39,938 nt of DNA from Betaproteobacteria bacterium (GTDB taxonomy: Bacteria > Pseudomonadota > Gammaproteobacteria > Burkholderiales > SG8-41). The position numbers and the translations under genes are program-made. The notes under the pieces were generated by a model. The model was not told where the DNA came from, did no database searches, and saw only the letters and a list, made by a program, of their open reading frames with translations. Positions 32,097 to 39,035 of this stretch are shown one piece after another. The first letter of the stretch is position 1. Each line of letters begins with the position of its first letter. The stretch is taken from assembly GCA_947467315.1 (NCBI GenBank), contig CANIID010000012.1:1-39938 (forward strand), written 5' to 3'.

Positions 32097-33203
32097 ATGT
32101 CGATCCATCTGAATCGCCGTAAGTTCGTAATGGGATCCGCCGCCGTGATCGCGCAAATGGGCATGGCGCAACGGGCGTTCGCGCAAGCGCCCAAGCTGAC
32201 TGTGCCCAACGTGGACAGCCTGACCATACGCGTTGTCACTGACAGCAGTTACGACACGCCGCAACCAGGAACGAATAAGTGGGTAAAGGTCCGCCGTGCC
32301 GGGATCAGAAACCTGCCGGACTGGCGCAAGACGCTGCATAGCGAATGGGGCCTGTCGCTCGCGCTGGAATCGCGTATTGGTTCCGACACTCGCAACCTGC
32401 TGCTCGATTTCGGCTACACGCCGAACGCGATGCTCAACAACATGGAATTCATGGGCATCGACGGCGCGAAGATGCAGGGACTCATCGTCAGCCACGGGCA
32501 CAACGACCATTTCGGCGGCATGCTTGGTTTCCTGGAAAAATTCCGTGATAAATTGCCCGACGATCTCACGCTCTATGTGGGCGGCGAAGACAATTTCTGC
32601 AATCGCGTGGCGCCACGAGGCGCATCGGGTCAGTTCACCGACACGGGCGTGATCGACCGCCGTGACCTGGAAAAACACCGCGTGAAAATCGTGTCGTGCG
32701 AACAGCCAACTGTCGTCATGGGCCACGCATTTACCACCGGCATGATTCAGCGACGCAGCTTCGAACGCATATTGCCAAACACAATGGTCGAGTACTTCAA
32801 ACGCAACAACGTAGGCTGCGAAATGCCCGAAGCCAACGCCAAGGCCGGCGGCAAGCCGGTTGCCGACACGCATATTCACGAGCACGCCACATGCTTCAAT
32901 GTGAAGGATCGCGGACTGGTGGTGATCTCTTCCTGCGGCCACGTCGGCATCGTCAATAGCGTACGCCAAGCGATGGAAGTTTCCGGCGTGAACAAAGTGC
33001 ATGCCGCGCTGGGAGGCTTCCACCTGTTCCCGGCACCTGCGGAATATTTGCGCCAAACCGTCGCCGAGTTGAAAGCACTCGATCCCGATGTAATTGTCCC
33101 GCTGCATTGCTCCGGCCCCGGGCTGATCGCGCTGCTGCGCACCGAACTTGCCGACCGCGTGGTCACCTCCACCACCGGCACGGAGTACACCTTCGGCGCG
33201 TGA
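32097..33203 (+). CDS. Tat-exported metallo-beta-lactamase-fold hydrolase
   Basis: 368 aa. The N-terminus has a twin-arginine signal (NRRKFVMGSAAVIAQ, cleavage near AFAQA), so the protein is probably folded and loaded with metal before export. The MBL metal motif HGHNDH is at 133-138; SSCGHVGIVNSVRQA and GGFHLF near residues 280-310 are also typical. The arrangement matches the branch that includes dihydropterin-methyl-aminobenzene phosphate synthase-like proteins rather than beta-lactamases. The reaction is unknown. AACAGGAGTCCGCC precedes the ATG. Its TGA overlaps the ATG of the SCO1 gene by one base, which implies translational coupling. Confidence 0.92.
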   Translation: MSIHLNRRKFVMGSAAVIAQMGMAQRAFAQAPKLTVPNVDSLTIRVVTDSSYDTPQPGTNKWVKVRRAGIRNLPDWRKTLHSEWGLSLALESRIGSDTRNLLLDFGYTPNAMLNNMEFMGIDGAKMQGLIVSHGHNDHFGGMLGFLEKFRDKLPDDLTLYVGGEDNFCNRVAPRGASGQFTDTGVIDRRDLEKHRVKIVSCEQPTVVMGHAFTTGMIQRRSFERILPNTMVEYFKRNNVGCEMPEANAKAGGKPVADTHIHEHATCFNVKDRGLVVISSCGHVGIVNSVRQAMEVSGVNKVHAALGGFHLFPAPAEYLRQTVAELKALDPDVIVPLHCSGPGLIALLRTELADRVVTSTTGTEYTFGA

Positions 33204-33847
33204 TGTACGCACGGTGGATTGGCGCGGCATTTACCCTGTGCGCGTCATCGTGGGTAATGCAAGCACCCGCGCAAACGGAAGTGCGTGGCACGGATGCGCC
33301 GCGCGAAGACGGGCGCGCTCGGGCGGCGCAATTCATGAACGAGTTGATGCTGGGCAAAGCGCCCGTCGGCACGCCGTTCACGCTCACCAATCAACACGGC
33401 AAACGCGTCAGTCTCGGGGATTTTCGCGGCAAGGTGGTGCTGCTTTACTTCGGCTACACCTTTTGCCCCGATGTCTGCCCGACCGATCTGCTCGCCATCG
33501 CACAAACCCTGAAGTCGCTCGGCAAGAGCGCTGATCAGGTGCAGCCGATCTTCGTGACGCTCGATCCGGCGCGCGACACGCGCGAACTGCTGCGCAACTA
33601 TGCCGCAGCGTTTCATCCGCGCATCGTCGCGCTGACCGGCAGCGAAGCTGAAATACGGCGCATCGCCACCGCCTACAAGGTGTACTACGAGAAAATAACG
33701 CCACCGGATTCGAAAACTTATTTCATCAACCATGCCGCCTATACGTTCCTGCTCGACCGCCAGGGCAAGTACGTGTTGTTCTTTCCGCCGGGCACCACGC
33801 CCACACGCATGACGGCGATGGTGCGCGACGAGTTGGCGGTAAAATAA
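33203..33847 (+). CDS. SCO1/SenC family copper chaperone
   Basis: 214 aa. A thioredoxin-fold protein with the SCO copper site: C88 and C92 in FCPDVC and H177 in NHAAYTFLLD. An N-terminal hydrophobic segment (WIGAAFTLCASSWVMQAPAQ) is a signal peptide or anchor. The family delivers copper to the CuA centre of cytochrome c oxidase or acts as a thiol reductase. No oxidase genes are nearby. Its start codon overlaps the stop of the MBL gene, and the Bug gene begins 5 nt after its stop. The context therefore suggests maturation or protection of a periplasmic partner instead of, or besides, oxidase assembly. A longer in-frame start would lie inside the MBL gene. Confidence 0.92.
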   Translation: MYARWIGAAFTLCASSWVMQAPAQTEVRGTDAPREDGRARAAQFMNELMLGKAPVGTPFTLTNQHGKRVSLGDFRGKVVLLYFGYTFCPDVCPTDLLAIAQTLKSLGKSADQVQPIFVTLDPARDTRELLRNYAAAFHPRIVALTGSEAEIRRIATAYKVYYEKITPPDSKTYFINHAAYTFLLDRQGKYVLFFPPGTTPTRMTAMVRDELAVK

Positions 33848-33852
33848 ACGCC

Positions 33853-34824
33853 ATGAAACGCCACGCACACACTCTTGCCCTAGGCTGCGCGCTGATGTGC
33901 CTGCCGGTCACCGCGCAAGCGCAGTCCCAATCTTTTCCCGCCGGCCCAATCAATATCGTGACTCCCGTGGCGCCCGGTGACGCCGCTGACATTGCCGTGC
34001 GCGCGATGGGCGAAGAAATCTCGCGGTTGCTGAAAACCCCGGTGGTCATCATCAATCGCCCTGGCGCCGGCGGCGCGGTCGGCACCAGCAGCGTGGTGCA
34101 GGCCAAGAAAGACGGCCACACGATTGTGTTTGCGCAAAACAGCGCGCTCACCATACGCGCCGTTCTCGATCCGCAAGGAGTCACCTACGATGCGCTGCGC
34201 GATCTGACGCCGCTGGGTGTCGCCACGCGCACGCCGAGCACGCTGGTGGTGCGCGCCGACGCGCCGTACAAAACTTTCGCCGAGTTTCTCGACACCGCAA
34301 AGAAGAAGCCCGGCCAGGCGCGTATGGGCCACCCCGGCCCCGGCTCGGTTGGCGAATTCTGCGTGCAATTGGCCAGCGCGCTCACCGGCGCGGAGTTCAC
34401 GGCGGTGCCTTACACGGGTGCCGCGCCCGCCGTCGTCGCATTGCGCGGCGGACACATCGACGGTGTGGTGCTGTCGATCGGCGCGTTGAGCACGCACATC
34501 AAGTCAGGCGTGTTCCGCGGCCTCGTGTCATCAAGCCGGATACCCGAGTTTGCCGACATACCCACGATGCGCGAGCTGGGCTATAAGGAAGAACTGTTCG
34601 GCGTGTGGTTCAGTTTTAACGCGCCCGCAGGGATTCCCGAAGACGCGCGCAAAGCCCTCACGGGCGCGATAGAGCAAGCGGTTAAATCGCCCGCCATCGC
34701 CGCAAGACTGGCGCCGCTCGGCATAGTGCAGAGCTACGCCACGCCAGAGCAGGCCGCCGCCGAAATTCGCGAGGAGTTCAAGCGCGTGAGCGAGATCGCC
34801 AAAAAGACCGGCCTGGCGAAATGA
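33853..34824 (+). CDS. Bug/TctC-family receptor 15
   Basis: 323 aa with signal peptide ending TAQAQ. It is divergent from most others: the core is FPAGPINIVTPVAPGDAAD (PGD instead of PGG), followed by KDGHTIVFAQNSALTIRAV and, instead of HVPYKG, AVPYTGAAPAVVALRGGH. GVWFSFNAPAGIPEDARKAL is near the C-terminus. Five nt separate it from the SCO1 gene, so it is the third gene of the MBL-SCO1-Bug unit. A receptor coupled to a copper chaperone is unusual. No ribosome site is obvious, and re-initiation after SCO1 is likely. Confidence 0.92.
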   Translation: MKRHAHTLALGCALMCLPVTAQAQSQSFPAGPINIVTPVAPGDAADIAVRAMGEEISRLLKTPVVIINRPGAGGAVGTSSVVQAKKDGHTIVFAQNSALTIRAVLDPQGVTYDALRDLTPLGVATRTPSTLVVRADAPYKTFAEFLDTAKKKPGQARMGHPGPGSVGEFCVQLASALTGAEFTAVPYTGAAPAVVALRGGHIDGVVLSIGALSTHIKSGVFRGLVSSSRIPEFADIPTMRELGYKEELFGVWFSFNAPAGIPEDARKALTGAIEQAVKSPAIAARLAPLGIVQSYATPEQAAAEIREEFKRVSEIAKKTGLAK

Positions 34825-34849
34825 TGCTAAAGGTGGTGCCGAAAGAAAT

Positions 34850-36028
34850 CTATTTCAGCAGGACTTCCGCTACGGCACGCGCTTCCGGCGCGACGTCATA
34901 AGAATAAAGTTGCTTGCGAAAATTTGCGTGCGCGACGAGCTGTGCGTCGCGGGCTGCGAGATCAGCGTCAGCGGAATCGACACGCAGTCCATTCTGACGT
35001 GCACCTAACTGCACCGCCGCCACGCGCTCGCGCCGCAGCTTTTCGTAGGCCAGCAGCGCCACTGGCACTGCCGAGGTATCGACCCGCGCGAGGATCGTCG
35101 CCAGCGCCATGCCGTCCTCTATCGACTGGTTAGCGCCCTGCCCCAGATGCGGCAACATCGGATGCGCCGCGTCGCCGAGCAGCGTGAGCCGGCCTTGCGT
35201 CCAGGTCGGCAGCGGCTCGCGGTCGTAGAGCGCCCAGCGAAAGGTTTTATCCACCTGCTTGAGCACCGCATCGATGCGCGGATCCCAGCCCTCAAACTCG
35301 CGGCGCAGCACGTCGGGGTCGCCGGGTGCGGACCACGATTCTTTCATTTCGGCGTCCGCGGGCACGAAACCGACGTAGTTAACCATTGTGCCGTGGCGTA
35401 CCGGGAACACCAGAAAATGTTTGGACGGCCCTGCCCACATTTGCCAGCGGTCCATCGGCCAGTCGGGCAGGCGTTCGCGCGCGACCAAACCGCGATACGA
35501 AATCGTGCCGTGAAACACCGGCGTCGAGGGCGGAAACACAAACGGCCGCAGTTCGGAGTGGATGCCGTCGGCGGCCACCACCCCATCGGCCTCGACGGCG
35601 GCGCCGTTGGAAAATGTGACGCGCGCGCTATCGCCGTTCTGCGCGAAGCCCACGGCGCGGTGGCCGGTATGCACCACACCGGCGGGCAGATTGGCGGCGA
35701 GGAAATCGACAAAGTCGGCACGATGCATACCAAAGCACGGGTTGCCGGCGGCGTCAGTCACCTGCACCGGAGCGATCGGCGTGCCGTCGTGGCGAAAGTA
35801 GTGGGAGTCGGCGCCGACCCGCGCGCCCCATTTCTCGACGGCAGGCCCGAGCCCTACACGCTCCAGATGACGCACCGCATTCGGTGTCACATACACCCCG
35901 GCGCCGATCTCGCCCAGCGCGGGCGCTTGTTCATACACAGCAACGCGCAGCCCCTGCGCGATCAGCGCATTGGCGGCGAACAAACCACCGATGCCGCCGC
36001 CGACAATTACGACACTGGGCGAAGCCAC
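34850..36028 (-). CDS. FAD-dependent aromatic-ring monooxygenase (salicylate hydroxylase-like)
   Basis: 392 aa from a GTG that gives the usual short lead into VVIVGGGIGG (residues 6-15, FAD-binding). A GTG seven codons earlier would overlap the GST gene by 19 nt. DGVVAADGIHSELR (the DG motif) is near residue 160, and LLGDAAHPMLPHLGQGANQSIEDG (second FAD motif) is near 280. These mark class A flavoprotein hydroxylases that use NAD(P)H and O2 to hydroxylate aromatic acids. It starts 2 nt downstream of the GST stop and is probably co-transcribed with that gene. The substrate is unknown; salicylate- or hydroxybenzoate-like acids are likely. It converges on receptor 15. Confidence 0.91.
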   Translation of the reverse strand: MASPSVVIVGGGIGGLFAANALIAQGLRVAVYEQAPALGEIGAGVYVTPNAVRHLERVGLGPAVEKWGARVGADSHYFRHDGTPIAPVQVTDAAGNPCFGMHRADFVDFLAANLPAGVVHTGHRAVGFAQNGDSARVTFSNGAAVEADGVVAADGIHSELRPFVFPPSTPVFHGTISYRGLVARERLPDWPMDRWQMWAGPSKHFLVFPVRHGTMVNYVGFVPADAEMKESWSAPGDPDVLRREFEGWDPRIDAVLKQVDKTFRWALYDREPLPTWTQGRLTLLGDAAHPMLPHLGQGANQSIEDGMALATILARVDTSAVPVALLAYEKLRRERVAAVQLGARQNGLRVDSADADLAARDAQLVAHANFRKQLYSYDVAPEARAVAEVLLK

Positions 36029-36030
36029 GT

Positions 36031-36624
36031 TTATTTGCGCTCCGGCCACTTCGGCACGGCTTCACAGCGCCTTAACCACGCCACCACATGCGGATACGCC
36101 GCCACATCAAACTCGCCTTCCGGCGATTTCGCCACGTACGGATAACACGCGATGTCGGCGATGGTGGTGCGGCCCACGGCGAGCCAGTCGTTGTGCTGCA
36201 AGTGATCGTTGAGTATTTGCAGCGCCAGCCGCCCCTGCCGCTGCATCTCCACGAAGTCGCCTGTCGTTTTCAATTTCAATACGACGCCGCGCGCCCACTG
36301 CAAGCCAAACTGCACCTGGTTCTGCGCGAACGCCATCCAGTGCATCACATCGGTCATGCCCAGCGGATCGGTCGGCAGCCATTGCTCGCCGCCCCACTTG
36401 CGTGCGATGTAGACCAGGTGCGCGGTGGAATCCCAGAAATATTTTCCTTCGATCTCCATCGCCGGCACCTGCCCGCGCGGATTGATCTGCATAAACCACG
36501 GCGACTTATGTTCACGCTTGCCGAAAAAATCCAGATCGACGCGCTCGCACGGCACGTCCAGCAGCGACAGCAGAATGCGGATTTTCCAGGAATTGCCGGA
36601 ATTGTCGGAGGCGTAGAGTTTCAT
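36031..36624 (-). CDS. Glutathione S-transferase family protein
   Basis: 197 aa. The thioredoxin-like N-terminal domain has KLYASDNSGNSWKIRILLSL with a likely catalytic Ser/Asn, NPRGQVPAMEIEGKYFWDST with the cis-Pro of VPA, and an all-alpha C-terminal domain ending DWLAVGRTTIADIACYPYV. GSTs in aromatic clusters serve as maleylpyruvate-type isomerases or thiol transferases. The FAD monooxygenase gene follows directly. A monooxygenase with a glutathione-dependent enzyme would fit a gentisate-like route, but no gentisate dioxygenase is present here. An AT-rich element lies 19 nt upstream of the ATG. Confidence 0.91.
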   Translation of the reverse strand: MKLYASDNSGNSWKIRILLSLLDVPCERVDLDFFGKREHKSPWFMQINPRGQVPAMEIEGKYFWDSTAHLVYIARKWGGEQWLPTDPLGMTDVMHWMAFAQNQVQFGLQWARGVVLKLKTTGDFVEMQRQGRLALQILNDHLQHNDWLAVGRTTIADIACYPYVAKSPEGEFDVAAYPHVVAWLRRCEAVPKWPERK

Positions 36625-36643
36625 AAGGCCTGGAATAAATATC

Positions 36644-36665
36644 GTTTAAAAACAATTAGTTATGA
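36644..36665 (-). promoter_or_regulatory. 22-bp AT-rich element, copy f
   Basis: The minus strand reads CATAACTAATTGTTTTTAAA within the site. It lies between the divergent GST gene (19 nt) and the ring-cleavage dioxygenase gene (65 nt), where it could serve both. Confidence 0.5.
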
Positions 36666-36730
36666 TACATTAACCGCGAAAGCGTATCACAGGTCATGGG
36701 CTTTAATCTCAGGCGCACAATAACCAAACG

Positions 36731-37525
36731 ATGATAAACACGCTACCCACTTTATTCCTTTCTCACGGCTCGCCGATGATGGCGCTGGCCGAATGCGCGA
36801 CCACGCAATTTTTCACCACGCTGGGCAAAGAACTGCCGCGCCCGCGCGCGATCCTCATGGTGTCGGCGCATTGGGACACCCCGCAGCCTGCCGCCAGCAT
36901 CAGCGCGCAGCCGGAAACGATTCACGATTTTTATGGCTTTCCCGCGCCGCTGTACGAACTGCGCTACGCCGCGCCCGGCGCACCGGATATCGCGCAACGC
37001 GCGGCGGCGTTGATCGATGCCGCCGGACTCGGCGTCACCGCACTGGGCGAACGCGGCCTCGATCACGGTGCGTGGACGCCGCTGCGCTTCATGTACCCCG
37101 CGCACGACATCCCCGTGACGCAACTCGCGATGCAATCGCCGCTCGGCGCAAAGCATCATTACAACATTGGCCGCGCGCTGGCACCGCTGGCGGATGAAGG
37201 CGTGATGATCGTCGGCTCCGGCGGCATCTCGCACAACCTGCGCGAGTGGCGCAGCGTGCCGCCCGGCGCGCCGCCGGCGTGGTTGACGGAATTCGTCGCG
37301 TGGGTGCGCAATGCCATCGTGACCGGCGATCATGCGGCGCTGATCGATTACGTGGCGCAAGCGCCGCATGCCATACGCAACCACCCGACGGATGAACATT
37401 TTTTGCCGTTGTTCGTGGCGCTGGGTGCCGCAGGCACAAACGCAAAGATTGCGCGTGAACTCAGAAACGAAACCGATCACGCGCTGTCGCTGGATAGCTA
37501 TGTATTCGATGCGGGCGTGGCCTGA
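36731..37525 (+). CDS. DODA/YgiD-type extradiol ring-cleavage dioxygenase
   Basis: 264 aa, normal length for the YgiD/DODA branch of the LigB superfamily. The metal ligands are visible: H12 in LSHGSPM, H47 in VSAHWDTP and H112 in GLDHGAWTP. IVGSGGISHNLREW in the C-terminal half is also typical. These enzymes open catechol-type rings with Fe(II) or Zn(II) at the site. It is a second ring-cleavage enzyme, unrelated in sequence detail to that at 25969. It is divergent from the GST-monooxygenase pair, with 106 nt between the starts. Its 3' end overlaps the ceramidase-like gene by 28 nt. Confidence 0.92.
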   Translation: MINTLPTLFLSHGSPMMALAECATTQFFTTLGKELPRPRAILMVSAHWDTPQPAASISAQPETIHDFYGFPAPLYELRYAAPGAPDIAQRAAALIDAAGLGVTALGERGLDHGAWTPLRFMYPAHDIPVTQLAMQSPLGAKHHYNIGRALAPLADEGVMIVGSGGISHNLREWRSVPPGAPPAWLTEFVAWVRNAIVTGDHAALIDYVAQAPHAIRNHPTDEHFLPLFVALGAAGTNAKIARELRNETDHALSLDSYVFDAGVA

Positions 37526-38259
37526 CGCCGCCACAACATCAAAACCAAACACAGCGGCGCCATTGCCGCCAGCAGATGCTTTACCGAATGCCCGCTGATG
37601 AGTTGCGATGTCAGCGCATAGGTTTCGGGGTCGTAGTACTCGGCCACTTTCGCCAGCGCGTAGAACAGCAGGCCATAGAGTAAATACAGCCGGTGGGTAT
37701 AGCGCGCCGGGAACATTCCGATAATAAACGGGATCGCCAGCAACGGCGCGCCCTGCACCCAGACGTAAATGCGCAGATCATCGGTGTGGCGCCACCAGAA
37801 TACGCTGGCTATGCCGATCACCAGCCCGAGTATCAACACGGGCTTTTCAAATTGCGCGCCCAGATGCTCGCCCACCAGCGCCGCGAACAGACCCATGAAC
37901 GCGATGGTCATCGGCAGCCTGTCCCACAGCAGCGTGTCGTCGTTGGGCGTGGCGTGGTAGTAGCCAGAGCCGGCAAACACCAGCGCCACGCCCGTGAAAA
38001 ATATAAACCACGACAAACGTGCACCGGTTTTCAGATTGCGGTAACACCACCACGCGCCGATCACGCCCACCAGCAGAAACGCCAGATTCGATGCCACGTT
38101 GCCGAAGTTCTGGATGCCGAGGCAAGTGCGGACATCCGCAAAGAAGTGGTAACCCTTGTCTTGCGGGATGGGTGCGTGAAGGAACAGCAGGTACAGCAGC
38201 GGCGCGAGAACAATGGCGATCAACCAAGCCACGCGGCGTTTGAATTGCGCGTCATTCAT
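37498..38259 (-). CDS. Ceramidase-like integral membrane protein (CREST superfamily)
   Basis: 253 aa with about seven hydrophobic segments. Key motifs of alkaline-ceramidase-type hydrolases are present: GYHFFADVRTCLGIQNFGNVASN near the N-terminus, SGYYHATPNDDTLLWDRLPM at about residues 97-116 (His and Asp), and LISGHSVKHLLAAMAPL near the C-terminus (two His). These His/Asp residues form a zinc site in the membrane. The substrate in bacteria is unknown. Bacteria of this order rarely contain ceramides, so another lipid amide or signal molecule is possible. The convergent overlap with the dioxygenase gene at the 3' end is notable. It is 30 nt downstream of the toxin gene stop. Confidence 0.88.
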   Translation of the reverse strand: MNDAQFKRRVAWLIAIVLAPLLYLLFLHAPIPQDKGYHFFADVRTCLGIQNFGNVASNLAFLLVGVIGAWWCYRNLKTGARLSWFIFFTGVALVFAGSGYYHATPNDDTLLWDRLPMTIAFMGLFAALVGEHLGAQFEKPVLILGLVIGIASVFWWRHTDDLRIYVWVQGAPLLAIPFIIGMFPARYTHRLYLLYGLLFYALAKVAEYYDPETYALTSQLISGHSVKHLLAAMAPLCLVLMLWRRQATPASNT

Positions 38260-38289
38260 TAACCGACCTCCGTCACAACTTGAAGCAGA

Positions 38290-38574
38290 TTACGCAGGAT
38301 ATTTTCGTGCAGTATGGATGACGTTCAGCACCGTGACGTGATCATCTTGTATCTGTATCACCACGATAAACGGCAGTCGCGCAACGACGCATTCGCGCGT
38401 TCCCGCAACACGACCCATGCGAGTGCGCTCGGGAAATTGTTGCAGGCTTTGCACCGATGACCGAATCCGGACGTAGATGCTCTGTGCGACATGAGCGCCG
38501 GCTTCATTGAAATAGTAGGTGAGGATATCTTCGAGGTCTTGCTCCGCCCTCGCCGTCCAATGAACAACAGCCAT
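38290..38574 (-). CDS. RelE/ParE-family toxin
   Basis: 94 aa. The ParE pattern is clear: VHWTARAEQDLEDILTYYFNEAG, a middle helix QSLQQFPERTRMGRV, and the closing strand ARLPFIVVIQIQDDHVTVLNVIH ending in ARKYP. ParE-type toxins block gyrase; RelE types cut mRNA at the ribosome. The ending TARKYP favours ParE. It follows the Phd-like antitoxin gene by 15 nt, the usual antitoxin-first order. Confidence 0.92.
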   Translation of the reverse strand: MAVVHWTARAEQDLEDILTYYFNEAGAHVAQSIYVRIRSSVQSLQQFPERTRMGRVAGTRECVVARLPFIVVIQIQDDHVTVLNVIHTARKYPA

Positions 38575-38589
38575 GAATAAAAGCTGATT

Positions 38590-38913
38590 TTAAGATCGGG
38601 CGGACGCTGGTTTCTTGGCGCGCGCTTGCACCCGGCTCCAAACACGCTCCGTCGCCAAATCATGTTCCGTCAATGTGGTTGTTCCCGCTTTCACGGCATC
38701 GAGGCTGCTGGTCACCTTAGCCGCGAACCACTCGTCATAGCCCTCCTCTTTCTCCATGAAAAGCTCTGGAATGAGGGTATCCGATGCATCCTTAATGGAA
38801 ATCATGATGCCGACCGGCCGGTTGTTTTTAGTCACCATGACCGGTTCCCGCTGCATGGCATCAAGCAGCTCGCCGAAATGAGTCTTAGCTTCACGCGCTG
38901 ATATAGTTTTCAC
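38590..38913 (-). CDS. Phd/YefM-family antitoxin
   Basis: 107 aa, GTG start. The N-terminal half carries the Phd/YefM DNA-binding fold: ISAREAKTHFGELLDAMQREPVMVTKNNRPVGIMIS. The C-terminal half is a longer, charged tail that should wrap the toxin (ELFMEKEEGYDEWFAAKVTSSL, then a basic ARAKKPASARS end). It is co-transcribed with the ParE-type toxin. The 120-nt AT-rich stretch upstream holds TATAAT-like sequences and should contain the autoregulated promoter. Confidence 0.9.
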   Translation of the reverse strand: MKTISAREAKTHFGELLDAMQREPVMVTKNNRPVGIMISIKDASDTLIPELFMEKEEGYDEWFAAKVTSSLDAVKAGTTTLTEHDLATERVWSRVQARAKKPASARS

Positions 38914-38984
38914 TGTCGTCGCTCAAAATTATTGTTTTGATCTTTAAAGTAATCATTTCGACCATTATAATCATATAATTTCAG

Positions 38985-39026
38985 CATGGTATATTTGTTT
39001 TTATTTTAATTATCAAATACTTATAA
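38985..39026. promoter_or_regulatory. AT-rich region with two partial copies of the 22-bp element
   Basis: On the plus strand ATATTTGTTTTTATT (about 38990-39004) matches the right half of the consensus. On the minus strand TTATAAGTATTTG (39026-39014) matches the left half. The two face each other. The site lies between the Ldh gene stop and the antitoxin promoter and also contains TATCAAATACTTA, which fits the IHF-site pattern. Confidence 0.35.
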
Positions 39027-39035
39027 AAGTTAGCG

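Noticed and set aside
32019-33230. 403-codon open frame on the minus strand opposite the MBL-fold gene
   Set aside because: The plus-strand MBL gene has a Tat signal and HGHNDH metal motif; the antisense frame has none and is a shadow.
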